Assembly: GCA_020809705.1 (NCBI GenBank)
Contig: CP085833.1
Span: forward strand, 2,790,001-2,854,000
Origin: Calonectria ilicicola
Lineage: Eukaryota > Ascomycota > Sordariomycetes > Hypocreales > Nectriaceae
DNA length: 64,000 nucleotides
Direction of reading: 5' to 3'
Within the stretch, counting starts at the first letter, position 1. The number at the start of each line of letters is the position of its first letter. The notes under the pieces were generated by a model, which saw only the letters and a program-made list of their open reading frames with translations, had not been told where the DNA came from and did not search any database. The translations under genes and the position numbers were made by a program. Positions 22,395 through 35,600 of this stretch are shown piece by piece.

Positions 22395-25300
22395 GATGTG
22401 GTAATGTAATTCGCGTGTGCTTGTTATGAGAGCCAGCCTGTAAGGCGGGGGAGGCTTTGTGGGATATTGTATAGTACTTCTTTCACCTCGAGTAGTTGTT
22501 TTTCTTGTTTGCGTCTTCTATTCCCTTATTTAGTTGTGGGATATCATTTACTGGCTAGCCAGCCCGAACCGTCTGGCGATTAGGAGTTGGCTGTTTTCCT
22601 CTTTTGGGGCACATTTCAACCACAGTACAGGAGCTATTGTGGATGGGCAACGGACCAGTTAAGAAAAGTTGGGAGCAAGGAGCGCTGAAGATATTTCGGG
22701 ATGGGCGAGACTGCTTGGGGTTATTTCTGCCTGGCAAGAGGGTATGGCGGCGGAGATGGATTTTATGGACATGACGAATCTTGGTCGTCTTTTGTGATTT
22801 ATGTTTGGATTTTCAGAGGTACTACTAGCAACTACAAGACGCAAGCCAATACCAAGAGACTGTCCCTTGAAGACTTCTGAGTGCCCTGGCTCAAGTGAAT
22901 GTGGTCTCGTTTGTGTAATTGTTAACCTTGACTGTCAACTCTAATGCAACACGACGGTGGCAAGGGAGCTTGTCCCGTCAGGTCTAGCTCAATGGCGATT
23001 TGCTTTTCGATTTGTTTTTGCGTGATCAAAGCCAAACCAGTCTTTTTTCTTTTCTTTTTTTTTTCGGGCTTGATGGAGGGAGGAGGGGAGGGGAAACTAG
23101 GCGTGAACCTAAAGAAACCCGCCAGTCGGCCGGCTTATTTGAATTCACTTGAGGGTGTGTTTTTTTTCAGTGCTTTGAGTTCATGCGTGCTCCGTAAGCG
23201 ACAGGAATAGCCGAGACGGGGCAAAGGGGGAAGCTCCTAAAAAAGAAGCAAAAAACGAGTGCCACAACTCAGCCGCAAACGCCTTGCGCAGTACATCCCG
23301 CAAGCAAAGTGGGACGCTTTGTTTCTTTTTGGGTTGACAGGGGCGAAACTCAGCTACACACGGAGAGAGAGTGTGTGAGAGACAAGGGAAGAGAGGGAGG
23401 GGAGGAAGGGTGTGTCTTGACTATGTTTCCTTTGTTGCTTTTCTTTTCTTACTTTTTTTTGTTCTCTCTCAGAAGAGTCCCGCTGTCTCAGAGTCATCAG
23501 ATCCAACAAAGCCATATGCAAGCCATTTTGTGTTCACCGAATATGACTGGTCTCTTTCGTCCCGTGGGAAAAAAAAGCAAAGATATGTTGTAGTATCCGG
23601 CGAGGGAAAAAAAACAGCAGCAATAACAACAAGGGGCGAGGGAATGAAAACAGATTAATGCAAAGCGGGAAAAGAAAACAGAAACACAATAAAATGTGAC
23701 GAAACAAGGTTGAGATGCATACACACGGTACCCGTATTTCGGTCACGCGATAAGATACACGCACTGCAGGCGGCATGGGCCCTCAATCGACATGTCTCTT
23801 TCCCTTTCCCGTGTCCCACTCCACCTTCCCCCGATATGTCACGGAGCGCCAGAAACGCTGCATTATTGCCATTTGGGGGGCCTCCTTTCAGGTGCCAGCA
23901 CAGTCCACACACACACACACACCAAGACCAAAGACTCACAACTTGCCAAGCATTCAAAGAGCAGCACATGCACAATGCACACACCAATGAATCAATGAAT
24001 GAGTGAGTGAGTGAGTGAATGAGTGCCCAACGACGACGTAATTAGCCGTGGGGCGAGGGATCCGCTCGCAATAATATCCCGATTTCTCGGGACACCGGCA
24101 GCCCAGCGATCGGGGACGAGCATGGGGAAGGGGGGCGTGTGTGCACTGTGAGAAAGGAACAAAAAAAACAAAAAAAAAAAAGATGAATGAGACGAACAAA
24201 ATGTGCGTGTGTGTGTGCGTGCGCGCGTGTAATCAGGCGATGACGAGATCTGAGATGTGCAAACCAAAGTCTCAACCCCCCCCCTCAAAAAAATTCAAAT
24301 CAGACTTTTTTTTTTTTTTTCTTTTTCTTTTCGTCTTGGCCTCTTCTCTTTTTTCCTTTTTCCCTTGTCTTGCGTTTCTCACTACGGTACTTACGTGAGC
24401 CCGCGCCGCGAGCCTGCCGGTACCTCTCACCAAATGGGGACAGTGAGTTCGGCAGCCAGTTTGGGCTCAGCTCGAGGCGGAGTGCTTGCACCCGTCAACT
24501 TTGCCGGACACGCCGGGAACGCCCCGGCCGGCCCGGGAAAAGTGGATGCGCGCCTCTCAGCTCCCTCACCATCGAGTCAACCCGAAAAGAGACAACACAG
24601 GATCTGCGAGGCTAGGTGAGTTGACATGAGCGCCAACAAATGCACTGCACTGCACTGCACTGCGCTGCGCTGCGGGTTGATCTGTCATGGGTCATGGGGG
24701 AGGCGACACTAGGGAAACAGCGGTATCGGCACTTCAGTATCGGCAATCAATGGTGGCAAACAGCAGCAAACGTAGTGTTAACAGAAAATGGTTTAGTCTA
24801 ATTCCTCTCTAATTGCGCCCCGTGTATGTACAAAAGTTGCAGAGTGTGTGTGTGCGTGTGATATTGTTGAGTGTGACGGGCGGGTGTTAGTGTGATGCGT
24901 CTTTTGCGCGCGTGCGTCTTTGGTAATATCAAGTGGGTGTGCCCAAAAAAAAAGCTAACTCTTCACTCCACAGTGGCCCAATCACCCAAAAGGAAAAAGA
25001 AGCCAGGATCATGACTCAATCTTACAATGCAATGTGCCCTGCGCCATGTATCAGGGGGTTTCAATACTCCTGCCGTCCCCAACCATCCATCCTGAACGCC
25101 GCCAAGGCCCAATAAAATAACGAAAAAAAAAAACCCTCCAGACGGCGAAAAAAGCAACAAAATGTAACGGCAAAGGGTAATGATGTGAACCCAAATAAAA
25201 AACAGCCCAGCCAAAAAAAAAAAAACAAATAACTGAAAACAAGGATGACCAAAATGCAAAACCATGAACGCAGGCTGTGTGCCTGTCCCAGCCTGTCTAA

Positions 25301-25561
25301 TGATCTTCCTCCCTTGCTCTTTTGACTCCAATTGTAGCGACGATGGGAAAAGCGGTAGTAGTGGTATGAGGGTGGTGATGTTGTTGCAGTCGTTCGTGAT
25401 CGGTCCAGCCGGAGGGGTGTGGTTATTCCTCGAAAGTCCGAATCGTTGTCGATTATTAGAAGGATGGTATTAAGGGTAATGTGGTTTTTTGTTGCGGAAC
25501 AGAAAAGTGCCAGTTGCCTGACATGCTAAACGTGACGTGAATTCCATCAAAATTGCCTTGT
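22395..25561. repeat. Gene-poor intergenic rich in simple repeats
   Basis: 3.2 kb between two gene ends (Uds1 gene + and TCP11 gene -). It contains (CA)n at 23906-23922, GAGT/GAAT tetranucleotides at about 23986-24025, a T tract at about 24307-24320, a TGCAC/TGCGC pentamer array at 24641-24675 and many 8-12 nt A or T runs. No coding frame looks real. This is unusually long for a convergent spacer. Confidence 0.5.
24641..24675. repeat. TGCAC/TGCGC pentanucleotide array
   Basis: Seven units in a row: four TGCAC, two TGCGC, one TGCGG. A second array of the same unit, with the variants in reverse order, lies at 32593-32632. Confidence 0.85.
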
Positions 25562-27502
25562 TTAGTCCATAGCCATGTCGTCCTCGTCGACATATGCCAT
25601 ACGAGCCCAAATCCTCCAGTGGATAACACCCACGTGGGCAATGCGGGTAGCAATGTCCTCGACACCACCTTCCTGCTGGCCCACGCGGATAGCCGCGTCG
25701 AGGTCCCGATCTCGTCCAAGATCCAGACCACGGGTGTTGCTAGGCACGCGGTTACCAGTGGCGATGGAGAATAAGCAGACGCCGGAGAGCGACTTGAAGT
25801 AGCGGACTCGGGCTGCTAGTTCCGTCATCAGGCGAGCGTGGTAGGACTTCTCGATTTCCTCAAATACGGGGGATTCAATCCTGCAAACATTCTGAGTGAG
25901 CTTTTCCTCAAAAGTGGGAAGCATCTCTGAAGGGGCGTTTGTGAAGCGGAAGATTTGGAGAGCCATAGAAGATGCCATCGCACGCCAGCGGTCCAGGTGG
26001 TGGAGTTCATGAGGAGCCTGCTGAAGGAGGGCGACAAGGGAATCCCGGAGGTTGCGGGCCTTAACCTTAGCCTCGTTTGTGTCGGGGACGATGTAAGAAG
26101 GCAAGATCAGCGATGACCGAGGTGATGAAGAAGCTGAGCCAGCTGAGCTTAGTGCAATGCTAGAGGGTCTAGAGGTTGAGGGAGGCGTGTTGAAGTTGAA
26201 CTCTTGGCTGTGGTTCATTGAGGGCATCAAAGGCTCATCATCCGAGGCGTGGTTGGAGAAAGCAGGCATATTGTTGAAGCGAGCCACTCTGTCAAGGTCT
26301 TCGTACATGCGCATGCAAACATCCAGGTTAATAGCATCGAGGATATCGGATCTCACGCGTCCAAGACGGTCCTCGTCAAAGAAGAAGGTGCCAGGGAGTG
26401 GCTTGTCGCCGGCTGAGGGAAGCATTGATTTTGAAAGGCCCTCAAAGAAGATGGCCATGTCGCCAAACGAGGAAGAGTTGGAGCCGGTGTAGGCTTGGGC
26501 TGCAGCCCGATACCAGGGCTTCGCATCGCTAATGTCCATCTTACGGTTTCGTAGCTTCTTCATGAGGAACTTCTGCTCAAAAGCGGTTGTCTCCTCAATC
26601 AGTGCAGGTCGTAGGCATCGGATTTGGTGGTTGGCAACATCCAACTTCATAGCCTCGAGCACACTGAGCAGGCTGCGCATGCCATTCACGAGTTCATCGA
26701 CATCGTTATTTCGGTTGCCGTTGCTGAGCTGGTTGTACATGGAATCCACCCACTCATCTCGCATCGGTGCGCAATGAGACTTAAGCACGCGAGACAGCCA
26801 TAGGGCCAGCTTCTCAAGGTCTGCGATTCCCTTGTGGAACTGCTGCATCAGGAGCTCAACATTGAGACCCTCATCCAAAAATTGGCGGTCTCGCTGAGGA
26901 ACCAGAGTCTGAATGATGTCCTTGACTGCCTTCAACAGCTTGGGCAGACACCAATCATCCTCCATTCCGTACTTGGCATAAAAGCTAGGTCGGTCAACAA
27001 TGAACTCAACCAACTGATCCTTCAACGCGGTCCAGAAAAGGCTGGCACGGTCGTGTTTTCTTCGGCCCTTGTCGCCTTCCACATTTGGTCTAAAGTGAAG
27101 CTCGGGGTCAAAGTTGATGTCGTGTCTTAACTTGGGGTTGTTGATGATTTTTGATACTTCCAGCTCACTCAGACTTGACCGAGTCACTGGGGGTTCCAGA
27201 GGGAAAGGAGCTGGTGATTTGCGGCCTTCGGGAGCTGGGCTCGCAGTTGCTGAAGTGTCGGAAAGATTTCGTGTGAGAGGCGCAGCCACCGGGGTAGCTG
27301 TAGATTGTGAAGGGTCGTCGCACCTGCGCGGTGAGACCTGCGATGACTGCACTGTCTCGTCCTTCTCGTCCTTGCTGGGTTTTCTCTTCGCCTCCTTCTC
27401 TTGTCTAGCATCGCCGTCTCCATTGGGCCCAGGGGCCGAGGTTGACAGATTCCTCCTTGTCGACCTCTCCACTGGGCCACCAAACCCCTGATCAGCCGTC
27501 AT
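25562..27502 (-). CDS. TCP11-domain protein (Sok1 family)
   Basis: A single-exon gene of 646 aa. Residues 1-~120 are disordered, Ser/Thr/Pro/Lys-rich (RRRN, SPRRCDDPSQ, SPAPEGRKSPAP). From residue ~125 (INNPKLRHDINFDPELHFRP, then FWTALKDQLVEFI) to the C-terminus is the TCP11 domain, mostly alpha-helical, ending VGVIHWRIWARMAYVDEDD. Budding-yeast Sok1 in this family suppresses loss of protein kinase A when overexpressed, and mouse Tcp11 is linked to cAMP signalling in sperm; the biochemical activity is unknown. A Ser-rich insert lies at about residues 430-490. The start at 27502 is the first ATG in frame. A polypyrimidine-rich region on the sense strand 0.9 kb upstream may mark the promoter. 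Confidence 0.85.
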   Translation of the reverse strand: MTADQGFGGPVERSTRRNLSTSAPGPNGDGDARQEKEAKRKPSKDEKDETVQSSQVSPRRCDDPSQSTATPVAAPLTRNLSDTSATASPAPEGRKSPAPFPLEPPVTRSSLSELEVSKIINNPKLRHDINFDPELHFRPNVEGDKGRRKHDRASLFWTALKDQLVEFIVDRPSFYAKYGMEDDWCLPKLLKAVKDIIQTLVPQRDRQFLDEGLNVELLMQQFHKGIADLEKLALWLSRVLKSHCAPMRDEWVDSMYNQLSNGNRNNDVDELVNGMRSLLSVLEAMKLDVANHQIRCLRPALIEETTAFEQKFLMKKLRNRKMDISDAKPWYRAAAQAYTGSNSSSFGDMAIFFEGLSKSMLPSAGDKPLPGTFFFDEDRLGRVRSDILDAINLDVCMRMYEDLDRVARFNNMPAFSNHASDDEPLMPSMNHSQEFNFNTPPSTSRPSSIALSSAGSASSSPRSSLILPSYIVPDTNEAKVKARNLRDSLVALLQQAPHELHHLDRWRAMASSMALQIFRFTNAPSEMLPTFEEKLTQNVCRIESPVFEEIEKSYHARLMTELAARVRYFKSLSGVCLFSIATGNRVPSNTRGLDLGRDRDLDAAIRVGQQEGGVEDIATRIAHVGVIHWRIWARMAYVDEDDMAMD

Positions 27503-28397
27503 TTTGACGTAAAGACTCGGTAGATGCGATGCCTGAGTGAAGTCTGAAAAACTCTCAGATGATTATTCGGTAAGATGCGATGAGTTTCTTGCAATGCAAG
27601 TGGGTTGTGGAGGCAATTAGTACTCTTGGGTGATCCAGAGAAAAACGGTGGTGTGAATGACGGTTCGTAATGTGGACTAAGCGCCAGAGCTAAATGATTG
27701 TCAGCAAAGGGGGGAGGATTCTAGCATTAACCAAATCAAACATGGACTTGGGTGGGTGCAACGAGGGGCGTAGTCACGAGCAGACGGACAGCTGCAGCAG
27801 CAGTCGGTTATGGAATGTCGCAGCACGCCTACGTGCACACCGAGTACGAAGGGTATGGGGATGGTACAATACAGCCCCAGAAAAAAATGTAGGGAAGCGT
27901 GAGGGCCGGCTTACATGTATGCAGATGCGAGGGAGCGGGCGGAGCGGGCGGGAAAGGTTGTGCTCGCCGTCGTTTGTATGTCGCCTAGGTTGATAGGTTG
28001 GTGGTGTCGGGTGACAGCGGTCAATGTGAATGTTGGTCCGCGAGTTGGTGATTGTGCGTCCGTGGGCACAGGAAACCAACACAATTGTCGACGATCTGAA
28101 AGCCCAACTTGATGTGGTCGGCAGCGACTCGATATGGTATAATCCAACAGGGTGTAGTGATTCGTGGTGTGGCTGGTGGTGTTCTCTGGTGTTATTGAGA
28201 TTCGATTCGGGGCCGGTGTGCCAGTGAAAGTGCAAGTGCACAAGAGGGCAAGGAGATCTAATAAGAGACCAAGATACGCAAAATCTAAAATAGAAAAAAA
28301 ACCAGAACCCAGGGAGGAGGGAAGGGTGGGTGGGCGAGCAGAAATAACAGAGAAGCAAACGACCCAAAAGATGTTTCTTCTTTCCTTTTTTGCAAAT

Positions 28398-28467
28398 GGG
28401 AGAGGGAGAGAGAGAGGGAAGAGAGAAAGAAAAGGGAAGCGAGTGGGAAAGTGGAAGGGAAAGGGGG
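28398..28467. repeat. Polypurine / polypyrimidine tract
   Basis: About 70 nt almost entirely A and G on the + strand (GGGAGAGGGAGAGAGAGAGG and on), hence C/T on the sense strand of the TCP11 gene. It lies about 0.9 kb upstream of that ATG. Such tracts are common at fungal promoters and may mark its core promoter. Confidence 0.6.
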
Positions 28468-31400
28468 TAGTATAGTCTCAGGCAAGGATGCAGCGGAAGT
28501 TAGATGGATGCCCGTCCCTCAAACACGACACAGACACCGACGCAGAACAGGCCGGACGGAGGCGAGTAAGGGACTTACTTTGGCCTGGGAGTAAAAAAAA
28601 AAAAAAAAAACTGGCAAGGCCGAGCCCGGCATAGGTCGTGGCATGACAGATCCCATGGATGGGTAAGGTATAGCGTGGGCTCGGGGACGAGCGAGAGACC
28701 CCATGAAGCGCATCGAAATGGCGGGAGGCGAAGTACCCACCACGTACATGGTACTCGGTCCCTCTCGTGGCTCTTCCCAGGTGCACACTACCTCTACACA
28801 CTACACTGGCACTATACTACACGGACTGTGGGCGGGCATGCATGCAGCGACTTGATGGAGGGGGACGGCCCTGACGGGGGGTGTGCGATGGGCGTGTGAG
28901 CAGGCGTGTTCTAGTGGGTTATGGTGGTGTGTGGGGGGCGGCGGTGGGTGGGTTACAGGGCGTCCACGGGTACCTTGATTTTGGCCCAGGCGTGCGTGAC
29001 CTGCAAATCCAGGGCGTTGCGCTGTTGCCCATCTTATCCATACCGCCCCGAATCCCACCGGCCGCCCCCCGGAATCTAATGAACCCAGAGCTGTTTAGTT
29101 AGGTTGGCGATTCCACTCGTCTCGCCTCACTCGTCCTGGCCGCTCCTTTGGGTAGGGTTGGGTCCCCAACATTCGGTTCGCTGCCCTTGCCAATTAATGA
29201 GCGGACCGACGTGGAGGGAAGGGGGGAGATGCACAAGGAAAAGGAAAGAAAGAAAAAAACATCTCTGTGGCCACCACCCAAAACACCGCCACCCAGGGGG
29301 AGCGCGGCAATGTAATGAGTAATATAACACTGCATCAGCAGCCGCAGTAGCGACGCGGCATGATGGGCAACTGAATGGCTCTTTTTTTTTTTGGCTCTTT
29401 GCTTCTCGTACATTGCATTGCATCCAAGAGCCCGACCGTCGTCGGGAGGGATCCAGCCTTGCTTGGGCTGGGCTGGGCTGGGCCGGGTTACAGCAGGGAG
29501 CGGCCAAGCCGAGCCATTGCGCTGCCGACCCTGCAACGAATATGGCCGCGGAAATAAACACCTACATGCAGTTAACCTGGTCGTACGTATACCCCGTGAT
29601 AAGCACGTGTCTCTCCATCAAATGGACATTAATGGCATGTCGATGGACGATGAGCGATGGACGATGGCGATATACAATATCCACAATGTGGCCCCGGTTG
29701 GTGCTGAAAGCTGTCCCGTCGCCCCCAAAATAAGTAGCCACCCCAGGGTCATGGGTATGCCGCGGCTCGTTCAGCCTGCCCTTGCATGCCTTTCCTCCAA
29801 ACAAAGAGGATGTACCGACCAACCTGATCCAACGAGGCGTCAGCTCTTGCAGGGGATGTACCTCGTGGGTACTAACTGGACTGGCCCTTGGGGGCCAAGC
29901 CAACTTGAGATTCAACCCCGGTGGTGATGAGCGGTAGCGAACGATTAACTGACCACACCTGGCGTCGTGGGCGTGGCGGCGGTACCAATTAGTGACGGCG
30001 TTAGCATCACCTCGGTAGCTATTAGTGAACAATGAGGCAATGAATGGGACAAGCAGCAGTCCGCAGATGTGCAGCCAGTGTGCGTGCAGTTGAAATGAGA
30101 TGCCACATGTATGTAGGAAGGGACGGGATGGAATGGACCGGCATCCGAGCGATGGCAGCGATAAGTCTTCGCGGAACCAATTTTCGCCTTTTTCCCAGGG
30201 CTTCACATCGGTCTCTAACATTTCATCCTCATCCAATCCATCTCCAAGGAATGCCAAACCGATCCAGGACATCCCCAGGACTTCCAGGGTCACCCAGGGA
30301 TGGACCCAGCGGTTTCCAGGGGTGGGAACCGCCAAGGGGACAGAGGGGACCAAGGGACCCATCAGCCGCCGCCGCTGATCTAGAAGCGGGCCAGAAGCGT
30401 GCAGAGAGCGGAGCCGTCACGACTAATGAGGCGCCCGAGCTTCGGCCACTACGAGTTCTTTTGCCCACCTGTGAGGTCACTTGGGTCGGCCAACTCAAAA
30501 GCCTCGAAACGAGATTGGCGATGACGCTGGCCGTGGTGCAAGTGGGCTAAGGGGGAAAAAATACAACCACCACCACTACCACCACCTCACACACACAAAA
30601 CAACCCGTGGGGCTCATCTCAATAGCCAAAGCGCATGGCCCGAACCGGCCATGGCGATGGCGGCGGCGCAAGATGCAAGATGTAAAACAACACAGCTGTT
30701 GCAGTCGTCTGGCAGCGGCGGATATGGGTCCTGTTCTAGGGCCATTTCGGCGGTTGCCTCTTTGCACAAACGTGTAAGGTCCCTTCACTATCTCATTATC
30801 ATTTGTATCGTCCACCGGTATACGAGTCTACCGCCACCACTACCATAGTTTGTCACCCCAAATCACACCGAATACATCATCGTCGGTCACGATGTGTGAA
30901 TTACGGTGTGGTCCTCCTCCACTCACTTCCTCCCCCCACGATTACGGACCACACTATCGTTCGCCACACGCGGCGAGTGTCGTTGTTCAGCGGTCGACTT
31001 CCGACGGAGGAAAACCATGGGATGGGCATGGCCCAGGACCTCCTTGTCCAGGATGGGATGAGATAGGGTGGATGAGGAGGGGTGGTCCCGTTCACAATGC
31101 TCAGGTGTCGTGCCACTTTGGCCTTGCGCTGGCAGCAGACCGAGACATACCCGACCAGAGCACACCGTCACCTTGGATGGATGAGTAAGGATGGAGTCAA
31201 AGTCTGGCCACTGTAAGATGTGTATCCAGTGGCGCTACTGCCGATGGGTAAGGCCGAACCCGCTCATCGCCGGCGGGCCAGATCCCAGCCGCGTGGGAAC
31301 TGGGACCTGGACCTAGAAAATGTGAGAGACTGGACCAACTACGACCAGTTACAAGCAGTCTACCGTTTGCCGGGACCCGGTTTACGTATCGCGCCTCATG

Positions 31401-32592
31401 CCTCATGCCCTACGCCTCAAACCTCATGCCTGCTGACGACAGTTGAGGATCCGACGAGAATAGGCGATCCTTATGTGCTGAGACCGGAAGGGCCGAGTCC
31501 GTCCCTTATGTTCAGCTCAGCTGGGTTTAAATTTGCGTGTGTGTTAAGTTGGTGACGGCATCGTGGCTGTCGCTTTGCTATCAAAAGGGAATAACCCCGT
31601 CCCTGGGCAGCGGGAAGTGGGAAGGGTCAGCACGTCCCAAGGACGAGATGTTCAGGGTGGCCAGGCCTAGAGAGAGTCAGGCTGCTGGTTCTAGGTGTCG
31701 GGGTCTACCCAGCACCAACAGCACTCAGCGCGCGCAGGCTCTAGGTCCAGGTTCTAGGTTGGGTCTGGGTTACGGTGACAGTGCTATGCTGGTACCTTGG
31801 CGAGACATGGACATTTCGATGGCGGCGCCCAGTGACGTCGGACGGTGGTGGTGTCGGAGTGGTGTGGTTTTGGTGCGTGCTGGGTGCTTGTGCTTGGGTT
31901 GGCCTGTCTCATGCCTCCCCCCAAAAAAGAAAGTGGTCCCCGTAATTGGAACCCTGTCTGTCAAAGTCATGTGCGTGGGCGAGGGAGGGATTGGATGGGC
32001 AGCGACAGCGACGACGCGAGACAGGCACAGGTAGGAAGTACATTAGACAGATGTGGCAATGACTCGAATGTCGAATCGTATTCCGACTTTCCAAAGTGGT
32101 CGTCGTCTCCCTTGTCCCTGTACTTTTTTGGTGTTTATTTATTTGTTTATTTGTTGTTTGGTGGTGTGCACTCATTCTGGGTGCCCAACTGTCTTATCCC
32201 TCGTCTCTCTCCTCCGAGCCCAGTCCCTGGCCTGGCGTTAGGCCGGTCTCTCATCTCGATCTACCTGAGTCACAAGTTCGTCAATCAGACTGGAATGAAT
32301 CCTCATCGTTGCTTGGCGCCCTATGGGGGCCTCATGGTCTCTCCCCCTTCATCCCGTTCAGTGTGGCGCTCTTTTTTTTTTTTTTTTTGTCGCTCCCCAT
32401 GTTCTCAGCGTTGGTGCTCCGATTGAAACCCACCAACCAGTAGTATCCTCTGGCCGCCACTCGATCGTCCGCCACCCTGTGGACGCTTCACCGTGTCTCG
32501 TCCAACAACAGCCAACACATCGCTGCAACTACGGATATTTGGGCCGTAAGTATCCCTCCTTTACCTGTCCTATCCACTTGGACTGGCTGTGC

Positions 32593-32632
32593 TGCGGTGC
32601 GCTGCGCTGCACTGCACTGCACTGCACTGCAC
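32593..32632. repeat. TGCGC/TGCAC pentanucleotide array
   Basis: Eight units: TGCGG, two TGCGC, five TGCAC. The variant order is the reverse of the array at 24641-24675. Confidence 0.85.
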
Positions 32633-35600
32633 CACCACTGCATTCATTTGCTGCCCAAAGATAGCTGAGCTTTTATTATACCTGCCCTACCCCAACTGTT
32701 CTGGCCGCCGTAGCCGCACGCTGCAGCATTGTCTGAAGGGGGTTGAATCGTCACATAGTGCAGAGCACAGCGAATAGCTGTCGCTCTTTGGATCATCCTG
32801 TGCGTCGTAGGCAGGTCTCAACTTTCACGCACCTCATGCGACATGCTCAGCACCGACCAATTCAAGCCACGCCAAGCCATGTCCATACGGGTGTACATAC
32901 ATTAGCCCACCATACACCTCACTCACTCCAAGTCATCTATGGTCCTCGATGGCTGAGGTGGCCCCCCTCCTATCATCACTGCCTCCCTGCCGGTTACCCA
33001 ACGCAACACTTGAAGCCAATCCCATTGATCCATCCCGCATACTGATACACACAGATATGTGATTTACTGCCACATTCAGAAGCAAAAAAATGGAACATGG
33101 TGGGAATTGGTTGCTAACCGGCCTCACCGACCTTTTTTTTTTTTCTTTTAATGTACGCAACCACACTCATTCATACACTCACTCACTCACTCAACCACGC
33201 ATGCACATCTGAAGCATTGTTTCTCATTTCCTTTTTCCCAACCATTATTCATACGCCATGCTATGCTATGTAAGGATGGATATCGTCGTCACATACATAC
33301 ATATGCTACCCCTCCCTCCCTCCCGCATGTCTAAAATAGTCTGCGGTGTCTAGCATTGCCAGATGGTGCACGAGTAATTCACTCCCCATAGCGTAGCCCC
33401 GATGACTCTGGTCAGTTTCTGTGTTACCCATGAGATCAACCTGGAACCCACCTCCAGCCAAGCCGGCTTGCTGCTACGACCATGTAGCGAGCCCAAACGG
33501 GGAGCCGCCGTCCCCCATTCTGGCACTGGCTTTTCTGGTTCCTTTGGCTCGAGCGTCGTGTTACCCAACGCTTTGCTTACCCTTTGTAGCCTCGGGCGAT
33601 CCAACACAGACCCCTCCAAGCTCCATCATTCCCGGCACCCCCAGATGCTCTGGAGACCCCCGCCGCTGGAATGTTCCAATGCTCTTCTCGATGCGATGCC
33701 ATGACAAAGAAACTTCGTCCGCAATTCCGCCTGGCCGCTTCAGCTGGTACCTTGACCTTGACCTGGACTTCAATCCCTGCCTGGCGTGTGCGGGATCCTC
33801 CTCCAAACTGGCTCGGACGCTCTTTCAGCCACACACCTCAACCGACTGATCGACTGACACAATTGAGCTCGTAACACCCTCGCACACACAGAGTTAACCC
33901 TCATCACTCAAACGCCCGGCGCTCGTGCTCGAATCCAGCATCTCTTTGCCGCGCTCGTGCAACCGTAAACCATCGCGATACGAACCGCAGCTGAGAAACC
34001 CCCCGAGTGCCCTCTTGAACCTTAAGATCCGCCCTGGTACACACACAGGCACACTCACACTCACACGCGCACACACAACGACTCACCTCTCCCCAACCGG
34101 CCTGCCGTCAACGTGCCAATACGGCATGCTCCCGTCCCGTCCATACGTGCTCATCTCCCAGTCGCAACCTACCTATACGACGTTTTACTTTGTTTGCAAC
34201 ACGCGCCGCATGTATCCTCTCCCACGGCAGATTTGCCCCAGGATGTGGAGATAATAGCGTCGCAGTAAGGTGCCTCACCTTTCACCTCACCTTCCCTTTT
34301 CCGACCGAGCTCATTGCCGGCCAGTCAAACAGGCGCCTCCCTGTGCGCGGCTCAACCGTCTGCCCAGCTCCTCAGGTAAAAACCGCCGACCCCGAACGGG
34401 TGGGTAAAATGGCCCCAAGGAGATACCTCTCAGATCACAAGCGCCCCTTGGTTTTTATTTATTGATCATCTCTTTCCGTGCCTAGCTTGGGTTAATATCC
34501 CATTAGAATAAGCCCACCAACCAATGCAACCAGGTCAGGGCGGAAATAGCGATAGCGTCATGCAACCCCGAAATACGAAAGGGGAACCCTTTTGGATCAC
34601 TTATTAGCAACCCTGCGTTAACGTTGGCGCCTCGTGCATGCAGGATGATCTAATGTATGTGGGTTTTCATGCTTTTTATTTGCCTTTTGCTTTCCTCTGC
34701 TCTCGCTCCTTGGCCCTCTCCTAGCCAATTGTGCTTGTTAAGTGTATGGGCGGCGGATTCCCTCATAAGAACAGGGCGAGACAGGCTGATGAGACAAAAA
34801 CTAGGGCCGCCTGCCACAATTGCCGGCTCCATTCCTTGTCCTTGCTCGCCCCTCCCGGGTAAGATGGTGATGTGCTTGGACGAACTATATCCAGCAATAC
34901 CCCGGATGTAGATGTCTCTGGGATCACAGCTGGCACTGCGTCACCCATCGACGCATTTTGCATCAATCCGACAGCTCAATTGTGACGCACACATGCCGTC
35001 CACGACAACAATGACAGCGAGACTAGAAACGTGGAGGCAAAATAAAACATATGGCTTACATCCGCTTGCCCTACTGCTCCCCTAGCCCTGTTCTTGTTGA
35101 TGGGCGCACCATTTCATCTCCCTTCACCCTCACCTGAGTCAACCACACCACCAGCGTGTGGATCGCCGCCCGGACGAGGCGCTTGGGTTTCTTTCTTTTC
35201 TTTTTGCAACGCGACTATCTCCGAGAAACCTGCCCCGCGCTTCTCACCCAAGTTATTTAACTTAGTAGCCGTTGCGAGTCAGCACTGGGTAAAGATGGAG
35301 CGGAGCGCACGTCGAAAGGGGGGTGTGCAAGTCTCAAGGGCGAGGAAACTTGGTGCTGCCAAAACGAGAGCCCCACGCGAACAATGCGGGTTTGCGGATG
35401 GAACCCCTCGACTCCAGTTTTTCTTTTTTGCTTCCCCTTGCGCCAGCGCCAGGCCGCTATGGAGCACGACAGGCCAACAACGGTGCTAAAATAAGGCGAT
35501 CCAAACCATGTGACGATGAAAATGCGAACATGGACAAAAAAGGGAACAGACCGGGTGGAGGAAAAGAAAAAGTCCATGCTCCCCCTTCCCTCGGTGCCGG

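Noticed and set aside
27774..28367. 197-codon minus frame upstream of TCP11
   Set aside because: His/Pro/Arg/Thr-rich and overlaps the presumed TCP11 leader; not protein-like.
30186..30210. KPWE tetrapeptide in a minus-strand frame, reminiscent of Pex39
   Set aside because: The surrounding GKPIPGI-type block is absent and the frame looks accidental.
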